Source of the DNA: Streptomyces sp. SA15
GTDB lineage: Bacteria; Actinomycetota; Actinomycetes; Streptomycetales; Streptomycetaceae
DNA length: 64,000 bases
Assembly (NCBI RefSeq): GCF_002291145.1
Contig: NZ_NTGE01000164.1
Coordinates: forward strand, 62,001-126,000
Reading direction: 5' to 3'
In this document: in pieces, positions 36,190 to 46,121 of the stretch
Position numbering within the stretch: the stretch's first letter is position 1
Layout: each line of letters starts with the position of its first letter
Made by a program: the position numbers and the translations under genes
The notes under the pieces: model-generated
The model's input: only the letters and a program-made list of their open reading frames with translations
Told to the model about the DNA's origin: nothing
Database searches by the model: none

Positions 36190-37694
36190 GTGGACCACGA
36201 TGACGCGAGCAAGGCCCGTATACGTCACGGCGAACACTGCGCTCGGTGGGACGTGTTCGAGATCGAGATCAACGGACCGTCGCAGGGCAATCCGTTCACC
36301 GACGTCGAACTCGGCGCGACGTTCAGCGACGGACGGCGCGAGATGCGCGTCGGCGGCTTCTACGACGGGGACGGAACGTACCGGATCAGGTTCATGCCGG
36401 ACGCCGAGGGACCCTGGACCTTCGTCACGTCGTCCACGGCACGGTCGCTCGACGGCCTCTCCGGCCGCTTCCGGAGCGGGCCGGCCACACCGGGAGTACA
36501 CGGTCCGGTGCGGGTGGCCGACCGGTACCACTTCGCGTATGCCGACGGCACGCGGTACCTGCCGATCGGAACCACCGCGTACGCCTGGACGCACCAGGAA
36601 GAACGCCTGCGAGCCGCGACCCGGAACACGCTGGCGGCCGGCCCGTTCACCAAGGTGCGGATGTGCCTGCTGCCCAAGGCGTACGTCTACAACACCGACG
36701 AGCCCGAGCTGTACCCGTTCCCCGGCTCCCCGGCGGACGGATGGGACACCACCCGCTTCGACCCCCGGTTCTTCCGGCGGTTCGAGGACGAGGTGCGCGC
36801 ACTGCGGGAGCTGGGGATCGAGGCGGACGTCATCCTCTTCCACCCCTACGACCGGTGGGGCTTCGCCGAGCTGGGGCGCGACGCCGACGACCGGCTGACG
36901 CGCTACGCCGTGCGGCGACTGTCGGCGCAGTCGAACGTATGGTGGTCGATGGCCAACGAGTACGACCTGGTGGGGGCCAAGAGCGAGGCAGACTGGGAAC
37001 GTCTGGCCGGCATCGTGGCCGAGGAGGACCCGGTCGGCCACCTGACCTCCATCCACAACTGCCGCCCGTTCTACGACCACACAAGGCCATGGATCACGCA
37101 CTGCAGCATCCAGCGCACCGACGTGTACCGCACCGCGGAGAACACCGACGCCTGGCGGGAACGGTGGGGCAAGCCCGTCGTGGTCGACGAGTGCGGGTAC
37201 GAAGGCGACGTCGAACACGGCTGGGGCAACCTCACGGGCGAGGAACTGGTGCGGCGCTGCTGGGAAGGCGCGGTCCGCGGCGGGTACGTCCAGCACGGCG
37301 AGACCTACCTCGACGACCCGAGGAGCTGTGGTGGTCCAAGGGCGGCGAACTGATCGGGACCAGCCCTGAACGCATCGGGTTCCTGCACGACGTCATCCGC
37401 CAGTCCCCCACCGGCGTTCTCGACCCCCTTCCCTCCGACTGGGACGCCCCCCGCGGCGGAGTCCAGGGCACGTACGAACTCATCTACTTCGGCTTCAACC
37501 GCCCACGATTCCGGAACATCAGCGTGCCCGCCGGCGGCCGGTTCGCGATCGACGTGATCGACACGTGGGCCATGACCACCGACCGTGTCGGCGTGACGGC
37601 GGACACCAGCGTGCGCGTGGACCTGCCAGGCCGCCCGTACATGGCCGTCCGCCTGACCCGCCTGCCCGACGATGCCGCGTCCGGCGACGGGTGA
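36190..37694 (+). pseudogene. DUF5060/DUF4038-type glycoside hydrolase-like gene with a frameshift
   Basis: The first frame, from a GTG at 36190, encodes a DUF5060 immunoglobulin-like domain (WDVFEIEINGP, FYDGDGTYRIRFMPD), then a TIM-barrel part (YLPIGTTAYAWTHQ, VWWSMANEYDL, KPVVVDECGYEGDVEHGWGN). It stops at about 37353. The missing end continues in another frame as PEELWWSKGGELIGTSPERIG through a DUF5605-like C-terminus to 37694. Loss of one C in the run at 37317-37319 (GACGACCC-GAGGAG) explains the shift. With one base restored the product would be a normal 501-residue protein. It may be a recent mutation or a sequencing error. Confidence 0.8.
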
Positions 37695-37706
37695 ACGCAC
37701 GTCATG

Positions 37707-37846
37707 GGCGTGGTGGCGGCGCATGACTCGGCCACGTCCGCGGTGCCGGCCAGCTGGCGGCACACCAGTTGATGCAGCCGCCCGTCGGTGTCGGCGAGCA
37801 GTTCCGCGGGGCAGCCCTGCTGGACCACGCGTCCCTCGGACCTGAC
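37707..37846 (-). pseudogene. C-terminal relic of an ABC transporter ATPase
   Basis: On the minus strand EGRVVQQGCPAELLADTDGR followed by LHQLVCRQLAG matches the tail of exporter-type ATPases after the H-loop. No Walker or signature motif remains. It lies between the hydrolase-like gene and the enoyl-CoA hydratase and is gene debris. Confidence 0.55.
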
Positions 37847-37936
37847 TCGGCGTCTTTGTCTGGGGTATGGCGGCACGTCTGTCTTTCAGAACGCAGCACG
37901 GTTCACCTGCCACCTGGCTGCCCCCACACTCACGAC

Positions 37937-38749
37937 ATGACCGACGCCGTCCTGTACGAGGCCGAGGGCCCCCTCGCCCGCATCACCCTGAACCGTCCCG
38001 ACAAGCTCAACGCCCTCAACACCGAGGCGGTGCTCGAGCTCGGCCGGCTCGTCGCCCGCGCGGCCGCGGACGACAGCGTCAAGGTCGTCCTGATCAGCGG
38101 GACCGGCCGGGCGTTCTGCGCCGGGTACGACATCAACGACGAGATCGAGGACGGCACGCAGACGCCGCTGGACTGGCTGCCCGTGCTGCGCCGCGACGCC
38201 GATGTGACCATGCGGATCTGGTCCTGCCCGAAGCCGACCATCGCCGTCGTCCAGGGCTACTGCCTGGCGGGCGGCTGCGAGATCGCCATGGCCTGCGACA
38301 TGATCGTCGCGGCCGAGGACGCCCGGTTCGGGGAACCCGAGATCCAGTACGGATCGGGCCCCGTCGCCCTGATCATGCCGTTCGTTCTCGGGCAGAAGAA
38401 GACGAACGAGCTCCTCTTCACCGGTGACAGGATCAACGCGCGCGAAGCGCTCAGCGCCGGACTCGTCAACAAGGTGGTGCCGCTTCAGGAGCTCTCCGCG
38501 GCCGCCGAGCAACTCGCGCTGCGGATCGCCCCCACGCCGCTCGCTGTCCTGCGGCTGACCAAGCAGGCCCTGAACAGGGCCTACGAAGCAAAGGGCTTGC
38601 GCACCGCGGTGGAGGCAGGCGTGGACATCTCGGCGATCCTCAACGGCGCCAACACCCCGGAGCAGCAGGAGTTCGACAGGATCGCGGCAGCCGAGGGGCT
38701 CAAGGCCGCCCTGGCTTGGCGGGACGCCCGGTACGGCGCCGCGGGGTGA
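37937..38749 (+). CDS. Enoyl-CoA hydratase/isomerase family protein
   Basis: The 270-residue crotonase-fold protein has the oxyanion-hole stretches SGTGRAFCAGYDIND and QGYCLAGGCEIAMACD. It has a glutamate at the position of the catalytic acid (FGEPEIQYG), and TPLAVLRLTKQALN in the tail. The ATG at 37937 fits the family start, but no clear ribosome site is seen. Its substrate is unknown; a role in carnitine or another CoA-activated acid is possible. It converges with the PucR gene and overlaps its end by about 50 bp. Confidence 0.82.
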   Translation: MTDAVLYEAEGPLARITLNRPDKLNALNTEAVLELGRLVARAAADDSVKVVLISGTGRAFCAGYDINDEIEDGTQTPLDWLPVLRRDADVTMRIWSCPKPTIAVVQGYCLAGGCEIAMACDMIVAAEDARFGEPEIQYGSGPVALIMPFVLGQKKTNELLFTGDRINAREALSAGLVNKVVPLQELSAAAEQLALRIAPTPLAVLRLTKQALNRAYEAKGLRTAVEAGVDISAILNGANTPEQQEFDRIAAAEGLKAALAWRDARYGAAG

Positions 38750-40272
38750 GTGCCTCGGGGGCGGCGCCCGAGACCGGACGCGACGGGGTCTCCGTTTCCT
38801 GTACGACGGTCCGCAGTGCGAGCAGCGCCATCCAGCACTCGGCGACGTCCTGGGTGGTGCCCAGGCTGCGCCCCGTGAGCTGTTCGATCTTGGCGAGCCT
38901 GGGACCCAGCGTCTGCTTGTGGATGCTCAGCACCTCGGCCGCTCTCTTCCACGACCGGTCGCAGGCCAGGTACACCTCCAGCGACCGGATCAACTCGGTA
39001 CGGTGCGCACTGTCGTGGTCGATCACCGCACCCAGTACGCTGCGTGCCGCGTTCTGCGCCTCGGTGACGGTCCTCGGCAGGAACAGGGGGTGCGCGGCCG
39101 CGTAGTCGACGTGCCCCCCGCCCCGGGAATGTGCCGCTTGCAGCGCCCACCGGGCCTCGCGCGTCGCATCGGGTATGTGCGAGAGGACATGGACCGTAGA
39201 GGACGTACCGACCGCAGTCTCCGCGTCGAGGACGTCCAGCAGACTTCCTCCCTGTGCCGCTTCCACCAGGACGAGGACGACGTCACCGGCGGTGGTGGCG
39301 AGGTGTGCGATCCCGTGATCGGACAGGACGTCACTCACGTACCGCTCGTCCTCACGGAGGGCGGCCACCGTCAGTGATTCCTCGACGATTCCGTGCTCGC
39401 GCAGTTGCCGGGCCGCGGAGTCACTGTCAACACGTCCCTCGATCAGCTGACTGAACAGCTGCCGGGCCGCTCGTTCGAGGTTCTCGCGCTCCATGGTGAG
39501 CCGCTCCACCTCGACGGCGATCAGACTCGCCAGGTGCAGTACGGCGAAGGGGTCGATGCGGTTGCCCGTGCGGTCGGGGATGACGAGCATGGCGGGCCGG
39601 CTGCTGGGCACCGGGAAGCAGGTGCAGGAGGCGTCACCGAGAGCCAGGTGCAGGCGGGCGGGCAGTCGTTGCAGATTCGACTCCACTCCTTGGACGACTG
39701 CGCGTGCCACCCGCTTTTCGAGCCGCTCCTTTCCGGTCAGGATTTCCGTTCCATGCCGTGCGTCGACGACGAAGACGGCGTGCCCCAGCTCTTTGGCGAC
39801 CCGATCAAGGAGAGACTCATTTCCTTTCCGGTCGGGGCTGCCCACCGCGACGTTCAGGCGCGAGAGCTGCCAGAGCCGCTGGAGTTCCGAGTGCTGATTG
39901 GCGGTCGCCACGGCACGCGCGACAACGGAAAAGGGGGGTGTCGTGCGCGGTGAGCAGGACAGGGAAACCGAGGTCGTCGGCGGTGTCCAGCATGGCCTGC
40001 GAGAGTCGTGGCATCGGTGCGTAGTCGCCCAGGGCCACACCGCACAGGCCCGCCTCGGCCAGCTGTCTGACGAAGTGCGCCTGCCCGCTCTCGTCGACGG
40101 GGACGCAGTGCCCGATGGACATGAGGAGCTCGCCCTCGCCCACCCAGTCCCAGGGCGCCGGCATCTCGCAGGCGTGCGCCCAGACCACGGGACGGTCAAG
40201 ACCGGCGGATCCGGCCAGCACCTTGTTGGTGATCTGTGGAATCGCGAGCAGTTCCCGCAACGTCAGGGTCAT
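38700..40272 (-). pseudogene. PucR-family transcriptional regulator, frameshifted
   Basis: From the ATG at 40272 the first frame encodes the PucR N-terminal domain (LTLRELLAIPQITNKVLAGS, LLMSIGH, GFPVLLTAHDTP). The remaining 400 residues, with a GGDEF-like middle and the C-terminal helix-turn-helix (YLACDRSWKRAAEVLSIHKQ, TLGPRLAKIEQLTGRSL), lie in a second frame. The switch falls at a run of six G on the plus strand (39933-39938); five would restore one frame of about 523 residues. The gene may be inactive, or the run may be miscounted or slip-prone. It probably regulated the enoyl-CoA hydratase or CoA-ligase neighbour. Confidence 0.8.
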
Positions 40273-40513
40273 GGCTCCCGCTCCCTTGCGTCTCGCATCT
40301 CGATGCCACCGCCGTCCACGATCACCGTCCACGGTATGAAGGCAAGAGGAACTTTCGTACCCCGGCACGGTTCAGGTGCCTGGTGTGATGCAGCACAGTA
40401 GGGCCACGGTCGGAGCATCAGCAAGCCGATGGGGCAAGGGATTTTCCTGCCGCGTCCGGTGACTTTTCCATGGCAGAAACAAGCGCGACTTAAATCTGAA
40501 GGTGGGGGTCGCC

Positions 40514-41485
40514 ATGAGACAGTCGGGGATTCAAAAGCGGGACGCGGTCAGAGATATCGAGGCTCTTTTCAACCCGCGATCCATCGCCATTGTCGGCGCA
40601 TCGGACGATCCGGAGAAGTACGGAAACTGGCTGGCCGCCCGTGCCGTCGTCGGCACCCGCCCGGTGCACCTCGTCAACCGCTCCCGGTCAACGGTGCTGG
40701 GGCGCCCCGCCGTTCGTAGCCTCGCGGGCCTCGGAGAAGAGGTCGATCTTGCCGTGGTCACCGTCCCGGCCGCCGCGTTCGAGGAGGCGGTGGACGACGC
40801 CCTGAGCGCCGGGGTCCGCGCCATCGTGGGCATCACCTCCGGGCTGGGCGAGCTGGGCGGCGAGCATCTGGTGCGCCAGCGCGCGCTCGTCCAGCGCGTC
40901 CGTCAGGCAGGGGCGATCCTGCTCGGCCCCAACTGTCTGGGCGTACTCGACCACACGTCGGCGCTCGACGCCTGCGCCAACACCTTCCCGGTCGGCACGG
41001 TGGGGCTGATCTCGCAGAGCGGCAACATCGCCATCGACGTGGCCGCCCGGCTGGCGGACTACGGCATGGGCATCTCACGCTTCGCGAGCATCGGCAACCA
41101 GGCCGACGTCGACTGCGCCGACCTGATCGACTCCATGGCCACTCACGACGGAACCGACGCCGTCGCGGTGTACTGCGAGGGCTTCCAGGAAGGCCGGCGT
41201 TTCGCGCGAGCCGCGGCCCGCGCGACCGCGGCGGGCAAGCCCGTCGTTGTGCTGACCGTCGGCCGGGGCGCCGCCTCCGCCCGGGGCGCGGCCTCCCACA
41301 CCGGAGCCATGGTCAGCTCCGAGACCGCGATCAGGTCCGTCTGCGCCGCCACCGGGGCCGAACTCGTCACCAGCCCCCCCGAGATGGCGGACCTCCTGCA
41401 GGCGCTCACCCGCACCGCGCCGCCCACGGGGCCGCGTGTGGCAGTGTTCGCCGACGGCGGCGGTGTACACGCCGCCGATGCCGAC
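40514..41485 (+). pseudogene. Truncated NDP-forming acyl-CoA synthetase (CoA-binding half)
   Basis: From the ATG at 40514 the frame encodes a CoA-binding Rossmann domain (LFNPRSIAIVGASDDPEKYG) and succinyl-CoA-synthetase-like domain (ILLGPNCLGV, VGLISQSGNIAIDVAARLAD), including the phospho-histidine loop AASHTGAMVSS. Family resemblance stops after RVAVFADGGGVHA near 41470, before the rest of the alpha part and the ATP-grasp domain. The frame then runs without a stop into the iclR gene at 41747 but through meaningless sequence. It is a 3' deletion. Confidence 0.75.
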
Positions 41486-41541
41486 GAGCACGACGGGGCC
41501 GAACGACGGATCGCGGCGTACACCGCAGCCTGCCAGGCGCG

Positions 41542-41558
41542 GTCTCGCCTTGCGAAAC
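41542..41558. promoter_or_regulatory. Candidate operator of the second IclR regulator
   Basis: GTCTCGCCTTGCGAAAC matches GTTTTGCATAGCGAAAC at 42644 at 13 of 17 positions. It lies about 190 bp upstream of the iclR start at 41747, in the 260-bp scar after the truncated CoA synthetase. Nothing else in that gap is recognisable. Confidence 0.4.
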
Positions 41559-41746
41559 AGATGTGCAATGCGGTACGCACGATGTCAAGGGGTCGAACGG
41601 CCCGTCAAGACCCTTGGACGGAGGAAGCGGGGAATTTACGCAGGGCGATCAGCAGGGCAGGGTCACTCCGCGGCCGCAACACGGGGTTCACAGGGGGAGG
41701 TCAGGAGGCACGGGCGGCGTTCGGGCGCTCGGCTACTCTGGCGGTC

Positions 41747-42529
41747 ATGACCAGTAGCGGAAGCCGCCCTCGTGATCATTCGGTGCAGTCCGTCGACCGG
41801 GCGGTGTCGATTCTGCAGGTGCTGGCCGCACAGGGTCCGTGCGGCGTGACCGAGATCGCCGAAGCGCTGGGCATCCACAAGTCGACCGTGTTCCGGCTGC
41901 TGGCGACGCTGGAGTCGCGGGGAATGGTCGAGCAGAACAGCGAGCGCGGACGGTACCGCATCGGCTCCACGATGGTCGAACTCGCCGGCGGGGCGAGCAA
42001 GTCGAACGACCTGTCCGCACTGAGTCACTCCATCTGCCAGGAACTCGCCGCGGCCGTGGGCGACACGGTGAACGTCGCGATCCGCGACGGGGACGACGTG
42101 ATCAGCGTCGACCAGGCGATCGGTACGTCGATCATGAGCATCGACTGGGTCGGCAAGCGCACTCCGATCCACGCCACGTCGGCGGGCAAGCTCTTCATGG
42201 CACACATGCCCCCGGACGAGGTCGAGAAGATCTTCACGAAGGGCCCTGAGAGGTACACCCCGCACACCATCGTCGACCCGGCGCGCCTCGCGGCCGAGCT
42301 GGAGGAGGTCCGCGAGCGGGGCTACGCCGTCAGTCGCGAGGAGCACGAGATCGGACTGGTCGCCATCGCCGCCCCGATCCGCGACCTGAACGGCCGGATC
42401 ATCGCCGCCGTGACCCTCTCCGGCCCGGCCTTCCGCATCAGCGAGGACACCATCCCCGGCCTCGCGGAACAGTTGCTGGCGGCCGGCGCGAAGATCTCCT
42501 GGCGCCGCGGGTACGTGAAGCGAGGCTGA
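41747..42529 (+). CDS. IclR-family regulator of the second betaine-demethylation module
   Basis: The 260-residue protein has the same layout as the IclR at 23728: SVQSVDRAVSILQVLA, recognition segment HKSTVFRLLATLESRGMVEQ, and an effector domain with IHATSAGKLFMAHM and IGLVAIAAPIRDLNG. The two share most recognition-helix residues, so their operators should be alike. No ribosome site precedes the ATG at 41747, and TACTCT stands 9 bases upstream, so a leaderless transcript is possible. It precedes the DgcA-GbcAB-Etf genes and likely controls them. Confidence 0.88.
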   Translation: MTSSGSRPRDHSVQSVDRAVSILQVLAAQGPCGVTEIAEALGIHKSTVFRLLATLESRGMVEQNSERGRYRIGSTMVELAGGASKSNDLSALSHSICQELAAAVGDTVNVAIRDGDDVISVDQAIGTSIMSIDWVGKRTPIHATSAGKLFMAHMPPDEVEKIFTKGPERYTPHTIVDPARLAAELEEVRERGYAVSREEHEIGLVAIAAPIRDLNGRIIAAVTLSGPAFRISEDTIPGLAEQLLAAGAKISWRRGYVKRG

Positions 42530-42643
42530 CCGCGACACCGGGCTGACGCCGGGTGGTGAAGTCGGACCGGAGCAGAGCGAGGACTGGAGGGCTCTTGACG
42601 ACTGGGCCTTCCAGGCTCCACATTTGTCTCGTATCACGAGGTT

Positions 42644-42660
42644 GTTTTGCATAGCGAAAC
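42644..42660. promoter_or_regulatory. Candidate IclR operator at the DgcA-like operon
   Basis: GTTTTGCATAGCGAAAC is a near-perfect palindrome (GTTTYGC-ATA-GCGAAAC) about 100 bp upstream of the GTG at 42761. Just before it, CTCGT-ATC-ACGAG (42628-42640) is another inverted repeat. Both lie in the 231-bp promoter gap. Confidence 0.55.
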
Positions 42661-42760
42661 AACACCCACGGTTCGGTCTCGTACGGCCGATTCGGCTTCC
42701 ACCGGCGCGGCGCACCGACGCAGCCGACGCATCCAGCCCAGAGCGTCCCGAGGAGCGGCT

Positions 42761-44815
42761 GTGCCCTCAACCACCCTGGACCCCCTGCTCCAGCCCTTCG
42801 AACTCAAGCACCTGACCCTGCGCAACCGCGTCGTGAGCACCTCGCACGAACCGGCGTTCGGCGAGGACGGCATGCCCAAGGACCGCTACCGCGCCTACCA
42901 CGTCGAAAAGGCGCGGGGCGGGGTCGGCCTGACGATGATCGGCGGCTCCGCGGTGGTCTCCCCCGACAGCCCGCCTGCCTTCGGCAACCTGCTGCTGTAC
43001 CGCGACGACATCGTGCCGTGGTTGCGCCGGCTCACCGACGACGTGCACGAAGCCGGGGCCGCGGTCATGTGCCAGGTCACCCATCTCGGCCGCCGTACCA
43101 GCAACTACGCCGGCGACTGGCTCCCCTTGGTGGCCGCATCACCGCTGCGCGAACCCGCACACCGCTCCTTCCCCAAGGCCGCCGAGCCATGGGACCTGGA
43201 CCGCATCGTCGCCGACTACGTCGCCGCAGCGCTGCGCTGCCGGGCGGGCGGCCTGGACGGCATCGAGTTGGAGGCATACGGCCACTTCCTGGACAGTTTC
43301 CTGTCGCCCGCGACGAACCACCGCGACGACGAACTCGGCGGCAGCCTGGAGAACCGGATGGCGTTCCCGCGCCGGGTGATCCGGGCCGTGCGCGAAGCCG
43401 TCGGTCCCGATTTCGTCGTCGGCATCCGGATGTCACTCGACGAGGCCCTGCCCGGCGGCCTGACGTTCGACGAGGCTCGGGTGGCAGCCGAGCGGTTCAG
43501 CTCCGACGGCATCGACTTCATCAGCGCCATCCGGGGCTCCATAGAAAGCGACGCCTCCCTGGCGAAGACGATCCCCTCCATCGGCACGCCGCTCGGGCCC
43601 TACCTGGACTTCACCGGCGAGATCAAGCGACGCCTGTCCATCCCCGTGATGCACGCGGCCCGCATCGCCGACATCGCAACCGCCCGCCACGCCCTGCGCG
43701 AGGGGCTGCTGGACCTGGTCGGCATGACCCGCGCGCAGATCGCCGATCCGTACCTGGTCGCCAAGGTGAAGGCCCGCCAGGAGGACCGCATCCGGCCCTG
43801 CGTCGGGGCGAGCTACTGCCTTGATGCCATCTACGACTCGGGCGACACCAAGTGTGTCCACAATCCGGCCGCCGGCCGCGAACTGCACGTCCCGCACCTG
43901 ATTCCCGCCACAACAGGCCGTCGTAAAAAGGCAGTTGTCGTCGGGGGCGGTCCGGCCGGCCTGGAAGCGGCGCGCGTGCTGGGCGAGCGTGGCCACGACG
44001 TCGTTCTCTTCGAGGCGAGCGACCAGCCCGGCGGACAGATCAAGCTCGCCGCCTCCAACCCGCGCCGGAACGACCTGATCCAGATCGTCGACTGGCGCGT
44101 CGCCGAGTGCAAGCACCTCGGGACCGACCTGCGCCTGGGAACGTACGCCGAGGCGGACGACGTCCTCGCCGAACACCCCGACCTCGTGATCATCGCTACC
44201 GGAGGCATGCCCGACCGCGGCTTCCTCACCAAGGGCGAGGGCCTGGTCGCCGACACCTGGGACGTGATGACCGGCTCCCTGCGCCGCCCGCGCGGCGAGG
44301 TCCTGGTCTACGACGACCACGGCGGCTACCCGGCCATGGACGCCGTGGAACTCCTCACGGCCTCCCCCGACGTCCGCATCGAGTACGTCACCCCCGAGCG
44401 CACCCTCGCTCCCGATGTCGGCAGCATGAACTCCCCCGCCTACCTGCGAACGTTCACCGCACACGGGGTCACCACCACGCTCGCCCAGCGGCTGCGCGCC
44501 GTGCGCCGCACCCTGGACGGACGCCTCGCCGCCACCCTCTACAGCGAGTACACCGAGGCGGAGACCGAGCGGATCGTGGACCACGTGATCGTGGAACACG
44601 GGACGCTCCCGAACGACGAGTTGTACGCCGAACTGCTGCCCGGCTCCACCAACCTCGGCGAGGTCGACCACCGCGCCCTGCTGGCACACGAACAGCAGAC
44701 GGTGGTCCGCAACGAGGACGGCCGCTACCAGCTGTTCCGCATCGGCGACGCCGTCGCCTCCCGCAACATCCACGCCGCGATCTACGACGCGCTGCGGCTG
44801 TGCCTGCCGGTCTGA
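42761..44815 (+). CDS. DgcA-like NADH:flavin oxidoreductase (N-methyl amino acid demethylase)
   Basis: The 684-residue protein has an old-yellow-enzyme barrel (about 1-380) and a C-terminal FAD/NAD domain (VVVGGGPAGLEAARVLGERG), as in trimethylamine dehydrogenase and the DgcA dimethylglycine or N-methylproline demethylases. The iron-sulfur region reads RPCVGASYCLDAIYDSGDTK followed by C. The second cysteine of the classic four is Ala, which I recall as normal in the DgcA branch. I chose the GTG at 42761 with GAGGAG 5-6 bases upstream. With EtfBA downstream it probably demethylates dimethylglycine or an N-methylproline. Confidence 0.85.
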   Translation: MPSTTLDPLLQPFELKHLTLRNRVVSTSHEPAFGEDGMPKDRYRAYHVEKARGGVGLTMIGGSAVVSPDSPPAFGNLLLYRDDIVPWLRRLTDDVHEAGAAVMCQVTHLGRRTSNYAGDWLPLVAASPLREPAHRSFPKAAEPWDLDRIVADYVAAALRCRAGGLDGIELEAYGHFLDSFLSPATNHRDDELGGSLENRMAFPRRVIRAVREAVGPDFVVGIRMSLDEALPGGLTFDEARVAAERFSSDGIDFISAIRGSIESDASLAKTIPSIGTPLGPYLDFTGEIKRRLSIPVMHAARIADIATARHALREGLLDLVGMTRAQIADPYLVAKVKARQEDRIRPCVGASYCLDAIYDSGDTKCVHNPAAGRELHVPHLIPATTGRRKKAVVVGGGPAGLEAARVLGERGHDVVLFEASDQPGGQIKLAASNPRRNDLIQIVDWRVAECKHLGTDLRLGTYAEADDVLAEHPDLVIIATGGMPDRGFLTKGEGLVADTWDVMTGSLRRPRGEVLVYDDHGGYPAMDAVELLTASPDVRIEYVTPERTLAPDVGSMNSPAYLRTFTAHGVTTTLAQRLRAVRRTLDGRLAATLYSEYTEAETERIVDHVIVEHGTLPNDELYAELLPGSTNLGEVDHRALLAHEQQTVVRNEDGRYQLFRIGDAVASRNIHAAIYDALRLCLPV

Positions 44816-44861
44816 GCACCGACCACCCCAGTCAACCCCTCGGTTTTGTCGGAGAGATGAG

Positions 44862-46121
44862 ATGAACGCAGTGACACCCGTCGCCGAGACGGCCGATCTC
44901 GTAGCCCGGCGACCGGCCGGACAGAGCCTGGAAGCCCCCTTCTACACCGGCGAGGAGTTCTTCGGCCTCGACATCGAGGCGATCTTCGCGGGGCACTGGC
45001 TCTTCGTCGCCGCCGAGGCCGAGGTCTCCGAACCCGGCGACTATGTGACGGTCACCCTCGGGCCGTACTCGGTCATCGTCGTCCGCGACGACGAGGAGGA
45101 CGTACGGGCCTTCCACAACGTCTGCCGCCACCGCGGCGCCCGCATCCTCAACGAGGAGCGCGGCTCGGTGGGCAACATCGTCTGCGGCTACCACCACTGG
45201 ACCTACGGCGTGGACGGCAGACTGCTGCACGCCGAGTCCCAGGCACCCGGCTTCGACCCGAAGTGCTTCGGACTGCGGTCCGTGCACGTCCGCACGGTCG
45301 CCGGACTGGTCTATATCTGCCTGGCCGACGAGCCGCCCGCCGACTTCGACGAGATCATCACCCGCGTCGAGCCGTACCTCGCACCCCACAACCTCGCCAA
45401 GGCGAAGGTCGCCGCCCAGACCGACCTGATCGAGAACGGCAACTGGAAGCTGACCATGGAGAACAACCGGGAGTGCTACCACTGCGTCGGCCACCCCGAG
45501 CTCCAGGCCTGCTACTTCCCCATCTACGGCTATCAGGAGCAGGACATCCCCCCTGCGCTGCGCCCGGCCTACGAGCGTTACCTGCGGGCCGACGCCGACG
45601 CCCGTGAGACCTACGAGTCACTCGGCCTCCCCTACACGGCGATCGAGGAACTGGACACCCGACCCACCGGCTTCCGTATCCAGCGCGAAGCCCTCGACGG
45701 GGCCGGGGAGTCCTACACCCCGGACGGCACCGCCGCCTGCAAGCGCCTGCTGGCCGAGTTCCCCACCGCCCGCCTGGGCCGCCTGTCCTTCCACACCCAG
45801 CCCAACGCCTGGTTCCACCTCATGGCCGACCACGCGATCACCTTCTCCGCGATCCCCCTCGCCCCGGGCCGCACCTTGGTGCGCACCACCTGGCTCGTGC
45901 ACGCCGACGCCGTCGAGGGCGTGGACTACGACCTCGAGACGCTCACCAAGGTCTGGAAGGCCACCAACGACCAGGACGCGGTGTTCGTCGCCCGCGCCCA
46001 CCAGGGTGTCAGCAGCCCGGCCTACCTGCCCGGCCCCTACAGTCCGACCGAGCAACAGGTCGAGGCCTTCGTCAACTGGTACATCACCCGGCTCAAGACA
46101 CACCTGGAGCGGCAGCGATGA
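44862..46121 (+). CDS. gbcA: Glycine betaine monooxygenase oxygenase subunit
   Basis: The 419-residue Rieske oxygenase has cluster motifs CRHRGARILN and CGYHHWTYG and the iron site ENNRECYHCVGHPEL. This size and the HHWTYG form fit GbcA proteins. It would convert glycine betaine (or another trimethyl-ammonium acid) to the dimethyl compound plus formaldehyde. The ATG at 44862 has GGAGAG 7 bases upstream. The reductase gene overlaps its stop by 4 bp. Confidence 0.9.
   Translation: MNAVTPVAETADLVARRPAGQSLEAPFYTGEEFFGLDIEAIFAGHWLFVAAEAEVSEPGDYVTVTLGPYSVIVVRDDEEDVRAFHNVCRHRGARILNEERGSVGNIVCGYHHWTYGVDGRLLHAESQAPGFDPKCFGLRSVHVRTVAGLVYICLADEPPADFDEIITRVEPYLAPHNLAKAKVAAQTDLIENGNWKLTMENNRECYHCVGHPELQACYFPIYGYQEQDIPPALRPAYERYLRADADARETYESLGLPYTAIEELDTRPTGFRIQREALDGAGESYTPDGTAACKRLLAEFPTARLGRLSFHTQPNAWFHLMADHAITFSAIPLAPGRTLVRTTWLVHADAVEGVDYDLETLTKVWKATNDQDAVFVARAHQGVSSPAYLPGPYSPTEQQVEAFVNWYITRLKTHLERQR

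Noticed and set aside
37769..37936. A longer start for the enoyl-CoA hydratase
   Set aside because: The upstream part lies over the ABC-ATPase relic and has no crotonase homology. The family start is at 37937.
40514..42529. One long protein joining the CoA-binding domain and IclR
   Set aside because: The open frame is continuous, but the 90 codons between the two have no family character and the IclR start is clear at 41747. The join is accidental.
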